Shown one piece after another: positions 1 to 10,750 of a DNA stretch of 64,000 bases. The first letter of the stretch is position 1, and each line of letters opens with the position of its first letter. A program made the position numbers and the translations under genes. The notes under the pieces are model-generated. The model saw only the letters and a list, made by a program, of their open reading frames with translations. It searched no databases and was not told the origin of the DNA. The DNA comes from Arabidopsis thaliana (Eukaryota; Streptophyta; Magnoliopsida; Brassicales; Brassicaceae): NCBI RefSeq assembly GCF_000001735.4, contig NC_003076.8, positions 8,742,001-8,806,000 of the forward strand, written 5' to 3'.

Positions 1-1594
1 CTATGGTAAGAGATATTCCTTTTTCCACTATTATCCCTTAGATATTAGACTGCGATGTTTCTTATTGTGCTCATTGTGACTGATTATGTTTCATGCTAAA
101 GATTGCAGAGCCATTGGATAGAGGACTTGCAGAGGATATTGAGAATGGCGTTGTAAGCATTGACTGGAACAGAGTACAACTTGGTGACTTCTTCAGGACG
201 AAATATGACTGGGATTTACTTGCTGCACGTTCCATCTGGGCTTTTGGCCCTGACAAACAGGTGAAAATGCATTGCTTATATTCTTAATAAACTGCAATTG
301 TGGTTGGTTTTGATTATTTCACTGATGGTTATTGATTTTCTTCCTAATCAGGGGACAAACATATTATTGGATGACACCCTTCCAACTGAGGTGGACAGGA
401 ACTTGATGATGGGAGTGAAAGACTCCATTGTTCAAGGGTGATCATCTTTCTTCTGTCACACTTTTCTTTGTCTCGATTTTGTTGGCTTTAGCTAAGTGGC
501 TTCGTTTATATTCCTTTTGCAGGTTCCAGTGGGGTGCTCGTGAAGGTCCCCTCTGTGATGAGCCCATCAGAAATGTAAAGTTCAAGATTGTTGATGCACG
601 GATAGCACCTGAGCCGTTGCATAGAGGATCTGGTCAGATGATTCCAACGGCAAGACGTGTTGCATATTCAGCCTTTCTTATGGCAACTCCAAGGCTAATG
701 GAACCTGTCTACTATGTGGAGGTACATATATCTCTTTCCATTTTTGCTCTTCACAATTTTTTCTTTAGAATGATAAATAAGAGTAGTTATGGTTTTTGTC
801 TTCAGATACAAACACCAATAGACTGTGTAACTGCCATCTACACAGTTTTGTCACGTAGACGTGGGTATGTCACATCTGATGTTCCACAACCCGGTACTCC
901 TGCTTATATCGTGAAGGTTAGTTTTGTTTTGTTTGTGTCTTTCTCCTTCCTTACTTTGTTCCTGTTATTTGAGTGAATGATGATGATTCATTGAGTGGTG
1001 TTGATGCAGGCTTTTCTGCCTGTGATAGAGTCGTTTGGGTTTGAGACAGATCTGAGGTACCACACTCAGGGCCAAGCCTTTTGCCTATCTGTGTTTGATC
1101 ATTGGGCCATAGTCCCTGGAGACCCTCTAGACAAAGCCATCCAATTGCGCCCACTTGAACCCGCCCCTATTCAGCATCTAGCTCGGGAATTCATGGTCAA
1201 GACCCGCCGTAGAAAGGTATTTATTATTTCCTTTGTTTTAGTGCTCATGCCAAAACTTTGATGCGGTTTCTGATACAAAATGAAACCGTAAACTGCTTTA
1301 TTACTCTAGTGTTTGTTGAAATGACCCCAGAAAACTCCCACAAACCAAAATACAAACAGCCCTTACTAATTACGCTTTAACCAAGTAGCACCAGCTATAA
1401 TTTGCCTAGGCTAGTTATATGGTAGACTCATTGGTTGTTTGGATCCTCAGTTTCAGGCTCTCACCGTATGTGTGTATAATTTGTTGGTATTGCAGGGAAT
1501 GAGCGAAGATGTCAGCGGGAATAAATTCTTTGATGAAGCGATGATGGTAGAGCTTGCCCAGCAAACAGGCGATCTCCATCTGCAGATGATTTGA
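1..1594 (+). CDS. U5 snRNP GTPase, Snu114/EFTUD2-like, C-terminal part (AT5G25230-like)
   Basis: This is the 3' end of a gene for an EF-2-like spliceosomal GTPase. In other eukaryotes the protein sits in the U5 snRNP and controls Brr2 unwinding during spliceosome activation and disassembly. Coding exons fit at 1-5, 102-260, 352-437, 523-721, 806-916, 1010-1216 and 1496-1594, all with GT-AG borders and a continuous frame, giving about 288 C-terminal residues. Diagnostic stretches follow human EFTUD2 closely: [61 protein letters not shown], and [12 protein letters not shown] just before the end. These belong to the domains IV-V half; the GTP-binding domain lies left of the window. Arabidopsis has two such genes; I take this as the less studied paralogue of CLO/GFA1 (AT1G06220). 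Nothing looks broken in the visible part. Confidence 0.93.
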
Positions 1595-2625
1595 TCATCT
1601 CTGCACTTTTTCATATCAATCGTGAGCCTATGATTCAAGACTAGTACTAGTTATATTCTCTTCTCTATACATGTGAAAGGAGAACAAGAAAATGTGGATC
1701 AATTTTGTAATTCATGTGTCAAATTTACGTTTAAAGTTGAGAGATTTTAATGAACTAAACAGTCCACATGGTCACACTCACGCATGACTCACAAACAGTT
1801 TACGGGAAATGTTCATAAAGTTTTGTAAATTGTAAGCGAATTCAATTATGGTAATGGAAGTGACAACTAACCAATCATAGATTGGACTATTGGAAACTGA
1901 ACTAGGTTATAATGTATTAATGCTTAGTTATGCACATGATACAGAGATTCACAAGTATTTGAAAACTTTTTTACTTTTTACTGGTTTAGATATAGACTCA
2001 GTCCTTATATAGCATATTAGCATCTGCGTTCGTTTCATAATCTTTTTGGCAACACAAAGATGTACTTGAGTGTCCTCTTGACACAACTTATGCAAGTTCA
2101 AGTGGATGGAAGTATTACTTTCGGATTTTGGAACTCCACGAAATGTTCTGATTGAGTTATAGCTTATAGTAAAGAGGCTTTGTATACTATGACTAATCCA
2201 AACTTTTATACGTGGGCTAAATTTTTTGCCATTCATATCACAACTCATTTCAACAACACATGATCACTTTGCAAACACTTTAGCTTTGTATTTTATTTTA
2301 TTTTTACTATAGCTATACCATGTTCGAGTTTTAAATATCTCTATCGTCCAAATTGGGCATTTCACATTTTTAAATTTACACCAATTAACTTTAGTGAAAA
2401 TCTAATAAGTTGTTTATATATATCTCAGTTAGATAAGCACACGTATATTCGGGATAGGTACCAATATATTCAAGATAAACATATAAACCAAGTGTATCAG
2501 TAAAACAACAAATAAAGCAATGTTCTAGTTTTATACTAATAAAACATTACTCTAATTAGTGGGCAATCGAACAAGTTAAACCTAATTTAATACGAAATTA
2601 ATTGTATTCCCTTATGGAGTATATA
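1595..2625. other. 3' UTR and AT-rich intergenic DNA
   Basis: The start is the 3' UTR of the Snu114-like gene. The rest is AT-rich and shows no supported gene. A 99-codon open frame on the minus strand (1949-2248) has no recognisable domain and no promoter, and I regard it as chance. The Helitron begins at 2626. Confidence 0.7.
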
Positions 2626-4700
2626 CTAGATTTTAACCCGCGGTATACCGCGGGACGATTTATTTTTTTAAAGTAATATATATTAAAACTTGCAAATTTT
2701 ATTTTATAAAATATTATATTTTACAATTTATAATTGTTATTAACTAACGCTATACCACGAATCCATGAGACAATTGTTAAAAAACTGAAGTTTTAACCCC
2801 TACTAAAACAGCATATTAATAATATTTTAAAATTTTATAAATATTAATTCAAATACATCCGCCATATAACTCAATTCTAAAATAAAACCCGTTCTGTAAT
2901 TTCTTTACCCGTCCTGTGATTTTTTTTTTAAGTAGTAATTTTTAAAATTTAAGAATTATTTTTTATATATAAAAGTTTTGCAAATTGTATCATTTTCTAA
3001 TACATTTATATTTTATAGTTTAATTTTATATATAGTAACATTATACATACCACATAACATTTTTTGTTTTATATAATTTTTTCTAAATTAGGATGATTTG
3101 ATATGTTTAATATTAGTGGTCTTAGAAAATAATAAATTAAAGATTTAACCCGTATTGAAACGGTGGATTAATTATATTTTATTTTTTTATTAATGTTGAT
3201 TCAAAAACCCGTCCCTCTAAATCCGTCTTGCCAAAAAGCCATTTATTTATTAATATTATTTTTATTAATGATATGACTCTGAATTATAATCTAAACATTT
3301 TAGTTAATAACATAGGAGTGCACCATATTTATTTAATAGGAGAATGTACCATATGAGCCGAACGCACTTTTATCCAAATCCACCAAAAAAGTCTTGCAAA
3401 AATACTATAGAGATAAGAAACGATTGTCGGTTTTGATAGGTATAAGATTAGCAAATATATTTGTTAGCTTAAATTAGTTAAAGAATACAAATTGAAAAGG
3501 TATATTACACTTTATTCGAATATAGTATCAAAACTTATATAACACAGAGATTTGTTACTTTTTAATTGTTGAATATTTTTTTTTGTGCTAATTTTTATGT
3601 GATTAAGATTTAATTGATTTCGTAAATAAAATATTAAATTGTTTACGAACTTATTTGTTTATAATTTAGTAATAGATAGATATTTGAATATTCAGTATAT
3701 TTTGCTTTAGTTTAGGAAATCTTTGATGACCCGTCTTTAGATCCAATAAGCCCTATAATCTAGATATTAACCTGCTGTATACCGCAAGTAGGCTTATATT
3801 TTAGTTAAACTAAAAACTTTTATTGTAAAGATGATTTAAAAATATATGATATTATTTTATTTGATTTTAAATGTATAGTAAACTGTGAGTTGTATATGTT
3901 TTGTTGATATTATCTATATTGTTTAGTGTTTAAGATTATACACTTGTAGTTTGATTGTTAATTTAAGAGTTTGACATGTAGTATACCATCTTGTATTAAT
4001 ATCGATCTAAACCCGTTAATTCTAGGATTTTCCAGCTTGTATTAAAAATTGAATCACATCTAATATGTTATTAATTATTGTAGTATATAAGATTATAAAT
4101 TTTCAATATAATATGTATGAAATTGAATATAAATATTTCAAATTATGACCCGTTACTCAGTAGAAAGTTTTCTTAAATCTATTTTTCATCCGTTATAATA
4201 TTTTTCATGTATTGAACAGTTTATATTCGTTTTTAAAATTCAAATTATGACATATGCGAAAAAAACTCTAATTATTTTTTTATAATGATGATATTATTTT
4301 TCGGCAAAAATAGAATCATATAAAGATGAGAAGTGAAATATAATAATTAATAAAAAAATTAATATGATAATTTAGATATCAAATCTAATTTGTTGATTTT
4401 AATTGGTTACTTTTTTGGAACTTAATAATGCATTTCATTTTTCTAATTAAATTAAATTAATTAAAATTTAGATATCAAATCTTATATGTTGATTTTGATT
4501 GGTTATTATTTTTTGGAAATTAATAATGTATTCCGTTTTTAAATTAAATTAAATTAATTAAATTAGTATTTGACTTTTTAATCCTTAAAGAGATAAATTA
4601 ATTTATTCTTTAAAATTTTATTTCTAATGGCATACCTATGTAATTACTTACAAAAATTAAGGTTACATTTAAAATGTACTTCCCAAATAATATAGTAGGA
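2626..4700 (-). mobile_element. Non-autonomous Helitron, copy 1
   Basis: Read on the minus strand the element starts with TC at 4700 (TCCTACTATATTATTTG) and ends with CTAG at 2626. It lies between a flanking A and a flanking T, as Helitrons do. Near the 3' end is a perfect 18-bp palindrome, CCCGCGGTATACCGCGGG (2637-2654), about 10 bp from the terminus, the usual Helitron hairpin position. There is no Rep/helicase frame, so it depends on autonomous relatives. It is an inverted copy of the element at 23710-25802. Inside is a tandem duplication with a 96-bp period (units from about 4372 and 4468) and a second 3'-terminus-like motif at 3760-3790. The family resembles the ATREP/HELITRONY group of Arabidopsis; the exact family name is not certain. 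Confidence 0.88.
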
Positions 4701-4778
4701 TGTTTGTATTAACATAAAAGACCAATAATGATAAAAAAAAATTATACAAAAAAAAAGATTTAAGTAAAAAATAAAAAA

Positions 4779-5174
4779 TTAAACTTTGATGACAACCGGA
4801 GCTACAAACCTCTCCGGTGAAGAATCTTTGCCGTCGCCGCCGTCATCGAAATTAAGACTATAGTTTTTCAGATCATAAGTGAAATCAACATCTCTCCTCA
4901 TCTTCTTCCTGCCACTACTAAAACTTCTTATAAAGTTTTTCCACTTTGGTCCCGCGATTTTCTCAGAAATCTCTTTTAGCCCCTTAAGTTTCTCACTTCC
5001 CCAATTCCCTCTTCTTTCTTCCTGCAAACAACCACTCCAGCCACCGCGACTGCGAGACTCGTCGTCTCCTCTCCGCCACCGGGTGAAACTGAAACTACGA
5101 AAGTACCCACATCCACAAAACGCAGCCGTTTCTTCATAATCATCGGAGAGCAGATTCTCTCTATCAGTGGCCAT
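4779..5174 (-). CDS. Small stress-type plant protein (AT5G25240-like), 131 aa
   Basis: One uninterrupted exon encodes 131 residues. The ATG at 5174 is chosen because the open frame extends upstream only through non-ATG codons. No enzyme domain is visible. The middle is basic and serine-rich. The motif PKWKNFIRSFSSGRKK is followed by an aromatic stretch ending in YSLNFDDG, a pattern I associate with a plant family of short stress-induced proteins. There is no signal peptide or membrane segment. A TATA box and a canonical ABRE/G-box lie just upstream, which fits stress-hormone control. Codons are normal for the region. The molecular function is unknown and is not inferred here. Confidence 0.82.
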   Translation of the reverse strand: MATDRENLLSDDYEETAAFCGCGYFRSFSFTRWRRGDDESRSRGGWSGCLQEERRGNWGSEKLKGLKEISEKIAGPKWKNFIRSFSSGRKKMRRDVDFTYDLKNYSLNFDDGGDGKDSSPERFVAPVVIKV

Positions 5175-5226
5175 GATAATAAAAAACAAAACAGCGAGTT
5201 TTTGATTAAAGGAAGAGACTCGATAC

Positions 5227-5234
5227 TATATATA
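5227..5234 (-). promoter_or_regulatory. TATA box of the 131-aa gene
   Basis: On the minus strand this reads TATATATA followed by G. It lies about 53 bp upstream of the ATG at 5174, leaving room for a short 5' UTR of about 20-30 bases. Confidence 0.6.
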
Positions 5235-5250
5235 GGTGAATGAGTTTAGG

Positions 5251-5259
5251 ACACGTGGC
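5251..5259 (-). promoter_or_regulatory. ABRE / G-box (ACACGTGGC)
   Basis: A perfect ACACGTGGC with a CACGTG core lies about 17 bp upstream of the TATA box. This is the classic bZIP (ABF/AREB) site of ABA-responsive plant promoters. Its function here is inferred from sequence and position only. Confidence 0.55.
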
Positions 5260-5263
5260 GTGT

Positions 5264-7315
5264 CGACCGTTGGGTGATAGTAGTGATGGGGTATGTTGTT
5301 GGACTGTTATGAGAAGAGTGTGACAGTGATGTGAGAGGAGCGGGATTAGGATTCGCTGGCTAATGATGAAAGACAGCTGTGAAGGCGGGAGCGAAACGGT
5401 TGCTTTCTTTTCTCTTTTGTCTTTAAGGATAATTATGAAACGATTTATTGATATGACTAAATATTAAAACTTTAAACAAATTAGAGGATATCTGAAAAAG
5501 TGAAAAGTGATTACAATTATTATTTTAAGAACTGGTTGTTGATGATGATGATGATAATAACTGATAGATATTTTTATTTTGATACTATATATATATATAT
5601 ATATATATTGGTTTCATTTTCATATATATAAGAGAGAAATTTTGACCAAAAAAATATGATTCTAAAAACGTTGAATTACCAAATATTTGTACTAGTTTGG
5701 AATGAAATTCCATATTTTTAGAATTTTGATATCAATTTGCATCTTCTTGTTTAGGTGAATTCTTGTAGTATTGATTTACATATAAAATCCCATATAAAAT
5801 TCCCTACATAACATTTGAATCTCGTTAGGTAATTTTTAGATTTTCATCAATATTGACTACTATTAAATAACACATTATTTTCTTGACAAAAAAAAAATGA
5901 AATTACTAAGACAATAACACCCTGCATTTGGCCATTTACTATCAAATATCGAATATTTCTAGATTATAAGTTGATTGAAATTCTATAGAAATTTATCATC
6001 TAATAACTAACTACATCATATTGGTTTATAAGGTTTTATTAGCTGAAAATTATAGTTAAAAACAACGAATAAAGTAGTACTTTCAATGATGAAAAAAAAA
6101 AAGTAGTACTTTCAATATTGCAATAAGTAAGATTAAAAAGTGTTTAAGTAAGACAAAAAAAGAAAAAGGTAACCACTAACCAGCCTGGAAACTGATGATT
6201 AGCCGTGGATTAAAAAGCAAAACTGGTGTTTAGAGATTTGCTAAACCAAACCAAACCAACTCACAATATTATAAAAAGGCTGTCCCATGTTGCCTAAACT
6301 AATCTCATTATTATAACGATGACTCACTGATCACCCAATAATCATTATGTTTTTGTCCTAATCATCATAACAAAGATTGCATTATGAAAAGTTTTTGTTT
6401 AATTAATTACTCGATCCAATCTAGAGTACGCAGTTCTATCTCTGATGTAGCATGAGATAGATTCAAACAAGACTTGACTAAGCTGATCATTAGTCCAACC
6501 ATTTCAAGTGATATCTTCAGTTTTTGAGGCTTTTAGATGGGCCTAACTAGTCCAACAATTTCAGTGATACCTGCAATTTGGGTTTTGATATCTTTCACTT
6601 ATAGATGTTTCATAAAAAATCCAAATCTTTTTTACTAATTACAATTATTATATATTCAATAAAATCATGCAGTTCTATTTCATGAATATTTAAGCATAGA
6701 GACTCATGTATTTTTCTTAGAAAATATTGGCAAAATGAGAAAAGTTAGGATTTAAATGGTATGAGAAGATTTGTAACTAAATATAAAATAAAATATTTTA
6801 GTACGTATGACCTCTAGAAAGAAAAAAAGTCAACAAAATTAAATTCATAAACCGCGTGGAGAGAAAATAAAGGAAGATCATAACAAAACAAATCAAAAAA
6901 TTTGCTAAATATAATATCCGACACATCTATATATACATTTTTGCAGCCACTTTGTAAAATAAATCATGGAGTTGAGATTTATTTACAGCGGCTGCCACTA
7001 GCATTTAATAATTGTTTTTGATAATTAGAAAGAAAATCTTCTAATTAAATATTTGACATTTAACAATCTTCCCAAAATCTCTCTACCTTACCTACACGAT
7101 TAATTACTAAAATAAAACTTCCAAAATATTTAATATTATTTAATTACTTCAAAATTATCATTTTTGATATTGCTTTTCTACATGATTATAATCATCAATC
7201 CGTATAGATATTTGATAGCATTTAATTACTACAAAATTACAAAATATTTAGACAATAATTCATAAACATATCATAAATAAGATCAACATTAATAAAATAA
7301 ATGAGTTTTTTTTAG
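5264..7315. other. AT-rich intergenic region with a (TA)n run
   Basis: No gene is supported. A (TA)n microsatellite lies at 5586-5608. A 17-bp direct repeat flanking an A-run lies at 6071-6116. The rest is AT-rich spacer between the divergent 131-aa gene and FLOT1. Confidence 0.65.
5586..5608. repeat. (TA)n microsatellite
   Basis: About eleven uninterrupted TA units. Confidence 0.95.
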
Positions 7316-7469
7316 AGGACAGGTTGGCAGGGTTTGGCAGGACGTTACTTAATAACAATTGTAAACTATAAAATAAAAACATTTTATAATATACACAATT
7401 TACAAACTTTTATATATATTATTTTAAAAAATAAATTGTTCTCGCGGTGTACCGCGGGTTAAAATTTAG
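7316..7469 (+). mobile_element. Helitron 3'-end fragment upstream of FLOT1
   Basis: The stretch resembles the last roughly 150 bp of the two full Helitrons: AT-rich lead, a CGCGGTGTACCGCG hairpin at 7443-7456, then GGTTAAAATTTAG followed by T. The 5' part is missing. It sits about 220 bp upstream of the FLOT1 TATA box. The left boundary is approximate. Confidence 0.75.
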
Positions 7470-7691
7470 TATGATTGTAAATTACAAAACTTACCAATTT
7501 AACCACTTAAACCAAAAACCAAAAAGAGAAAAAAAAAATCATTAAAAAAGAGTAATTTAAGGATTCCATATTTAACTTCAAAATAAACCTAAAGTACCTC
7601 GCCGCCAATAGGCGATGGCTTCAAATATGTAGTTTCTTGGAAATGCGTTGATTTTTTCTGTAAGACTAAGTCTTCGTACATAACGCACGAC

Positions 7692-7703
7692 TATATATAT
7701 ATA
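7692..7703 (+). promoter_or_regulatory. TATA box of FLOT1
   Basis: TATATATATATA lies about 72-82 bp upstream of the FLOT1 ATG, which leaves a 5' UTR of about 45 bases. Confidence 0.6.
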
Positions 7704-7773
7704 ATAAGTCCTTAAGAACTCAAAACAAAGTCTTCTAAATCATTTGGGCGAAAAGTCCAAATTAAATCAAAAG

Positions 7774-9430
7774 ATGTTCAAAGTTGCAAGAGCGTCACAG
7801 TATTTGGCGATCACCGGTGCTGGTATCGAAGACATCAAGCTTTCCAAGAAGTCATGGGTGTTTCCATGGCAATCTTGCACCGTCTTCGACGTTTCTCCGG
7901 TGAACTATACTTTCAAAGTCCAAGCCATGAGCGCAGAGAAGCTTCCTTTTGTTCTTCCCGCTGTTTTTACGATTGGTCCTCGCGTTGATGACGATGACGC
8001 GCTGATTTTGTATGCTAGGTTGATTTCTCCTCATGATAAAGATTCAAATCATGTCCATGAGCTTGTTGAAGGTGTTATTGAAGGAGAGACTCGTGTTCTT
8101 GCTGCTTCCATGACTATGGAAGAGATCTTTAAAGGTAAACCCCAAATTTAGGGTTTTAGATGTTAAGTTTATTGGTGAATATGAGGATGTTAAGGTAGAT
8201 TTAATTTATGTAGATATTTTTCGGATTTGATTGGTGACATAAAGTTGTAGTAAGACTAGGGTTTTGTATAATGATTTGGCTAAGTCTCTTTAAATAAATG
8301 TCAGTTTGATTGGTTATAACTAAGACATATTTTGTGAAAGTTTTGGTTAAAAGAGTTTTTGATTTTATGTATTTGAAGGGACAAAGGAGTTTAAGAAGGA
8401 GGTGTTTGATAAGGTTCAACTAGAATTAAACCAGTTTGGTCTTGTGATATACAATGCCAATGTGAAGCAGCTCGTTGATGTGCCTGGACATGAATACTTC
8501 TCTTACTTGGGTCAGAAGACTCAAATGGAAGCAGCAAATCAGGCTAGGATCGATGTCTCTGAGGCCAAGATGAAGGGAGAGATCGGTGCCAAGGAACGGA
8601 CTGGTCTTACTCTCCAGAACGCAGCCAAAATTGACGCTGAGTCAAAGATCATATCGATGCAGAGGCAAGGAGAAGGAACAAAAGAAGAAATCAAAGTGAG
8701 GACTGAGGTTAAAGTGTTTGAGAATCAGAAGGAGGCTGATGTAGCTAAGGCCAATGCCGAGCTTGCGATGAAAAAAGCTGCTTGGACTAAGGATGCTCAG
8801 GTGGCTGAGGTTGAAGCAACCAAGGCCGTGGCTTTGAGAGAAGCTGAGCTTCAGACTCAGGTCGAGAAAATGAACGCTTTGACTCGAACAGAGAAGCTCA
8901 AGGCTGAGTTCCTTAGCAAAGCTAGTGTTGAGTATGAAACCAAGGTTCAAGAAGCAAATTGGGAACTATACAACAAGCAGAAACAAGCAGAGGCGGTTCT
9001 ATACGAGAAACAAAAGCAAGCCGAGGCACAGAAAGCGCAAGCGGATGCGGCTTTCTACTCAAAGCAGAAAGAAGCAGAGGGACTTGTTGCCTTAGCTAGT
9101 GCGCAAGGGACTTATCTAAGAACCCTCTTAGACGCTGTTCAGAATGACTATTCTTGTCTTAGAGACTTCTTGATGATTAACAATGGTATTTATCAAGAGA
9201 TCGCTAAGACTAATGCGATGGCGGTTAGAGACTTGCAGCCCAAGATTAGTGTTTGGAACCATGGTGGAGAACAGGGTGGTGGTAGTGGGAATGCTATGAA
9301 GGATATAGCTGGACTTTACAAGATGTTGCCTCCGGTTCTTGATACGGTTTATGAGCAGACTGGGATGCAGCCACCTGCTTGGATCGGTACTCTACGTGGT
9401 GCGGAACCGAAGCAAGTGACTCGCAGCTAA
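7774..9430 (+). CDS. FLOT1: Flotillin-1, 470 aa
   Basis: Two coding exons, 7774-8134 and 8379-9430, join in frame (the intron splits a Gly codon) and encode 470 residues. Flotillins are SPFH/PHB-domain scaffolds on the inner face of the plasma membrane. In Arabidopsis FLOT1 marks a clathrin-independent endocytic route. The N-terminal SPFH part (about residues 1-190) begins [15 protein letters not shown]. It is followed by a long charged coiled coil with Ala/Glu repeats ([20 protein letters not shown]; about 200-350) used for oligomerisation. There is no transmembrane helix, so membrane attachment should be peripheral or by acylation. The ATG at 7774 is chosen because the longer upstream frame starts only at TTG. 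FLOT2 follows 1.3 kb downstream on the same strand with the same intron position: a tandem duplication. Confidence 0.97.
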
Positions 9431-10750
9431 GAGAATAGTGGCATGGTTTGGTCGTTTACTTGTGGTTGAAGATACATCCATGCGAATGTAATTTTTTATT
9501 ATTTTAATCCTGTTGGAGGACTTGGCTTATTCTTGTGTGTGTTTTGAAGTGTGTTATTGATATTCTTAATTGAATCGTATTCGTATATGTTGAAAATAAA
9601 TTAAAATGAGGAATAACCAAAACCAGAGAATTATTTCATTTTTATATATTGGAGTCTTGAACTATTTCAAATTCAAAGAACGATAGCTCGTCCTTTCGGG
9701 AACAACCAAAATCAACGCCCTCCGATATGTGGGCTAAATAGGAGAAAACTGGTTCGGATGGTGGCTAGAAAATAAAATTTTGCGGTTTTGGCGGAAAAAC
9801 ACATCATGAGAATGGAAGGTGTTATGCGCATAGTCTGATGGGAGGTGATCTAGCCACTGACTGACTGACTAAGAATTGTGTTATGCGTGTAGTCTAGCGG
9901 AAGGTGAAAGGTAGGAATAGTCATTTGGAGAATTAGGACGCGCTTGGGTCATCGACCAGGACAGGAGCAGCTAGCTACTAGCTGACTATCTGAAGTCTTC
10001 TTCATGTGTAGTTTCTTGGAAGTGGGTTGAAGTTTTATCTTATTAGGAATTTGCAAAAAGTCTCCGATCCTATTTTATTCTAAAATATCATATGTCATAG
10101 TCAAACAAGTTTGAAGAGATTTTGGCAAACTCAACGTCTTATTATCAAAATGAAAATTGTAATGTATATAAGCTTGGTCATGGTCAACATTTAATATAAG
10201 ATGTAACTATATGCTATACGTAAACATCCGAGATTAGGATCTACATCTATTGGTTTAATGAATTATGATTTATTTTGTTTGGTTTATATATGGTGTACTT
10301 ATATACTATAGTTTACCCTACCAAAAAGAAAAATATACTATAGTTTAAAAGATTTTGAATTTTATGTATTTGCTGTATCGTGTACATACATTTTTATTTT
10401 TTTTTGCTAAACCGTGTTCATACATATAAATCTTGAATTTTATCAAAGACAATTTCATCAAATTTTAACAAATATGATTTTTTTTGCAATACAATTCAGC
10501 TTGACAAAATCTAAATAGAAAGTCAAGAATGAAACATTCTTCACAATCATCCTTTTTTTTTGTGATATATACAAGTTTGTGAAATTTCTTTAACATTTCT
10601 CTAACAGTGACAGACAAAGTCTTGTAACATGTCAACGACTATATGTAATATATAAACACTTCTCACGAAACAAAAAAACAAGTACAGCTACTCATTCTTC
10701 GTCTCCAAAATCATTTTGGCGAAAAGCAATCAAATCCTTAGATCCTAGAC
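9431..10750. other. FLOT1-FLOT2 intergenic region
   Basis: It begins with the FLOT1 3' UTR. An imperfect direct repeat of about 29 bp lies at 9820-9848 and 9879-9907 (period 59), with a short CTGA run between. A 24-bp block shared with the FLOT1 promoter lies at 10007-10030. An exact 15-bp direct repeat flanks an A-rich stretch at 10301-10347. No gene is seen. Confidence 0.7.
10649..10656 (+). promoter_or_regulatory. TATA box of FLOT2
   Basis: TATATAAA lies about 95 bp upstream of the FLOT2 ATG. The 5' UTR shares the CATTTTGGCGAAAAG-like motif with FLOT1 (FLOT1 about 7741-7755, FLOT2 about 10712-10726). Confidence 0.6.

Noticed and set aside
1949..2248. 99-codon minus-strand frame after the Snu114-like gene
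   Set aside because: Composition looks random and it lies in the 3' flank; no domain or promoter.
7744..7773. Ten-codon N-terminal extension of FLOT1
   Set aside because: It would begin at TTG; the family start MFKVARASQ at the ATG 7774 is conserved in FLOT2.
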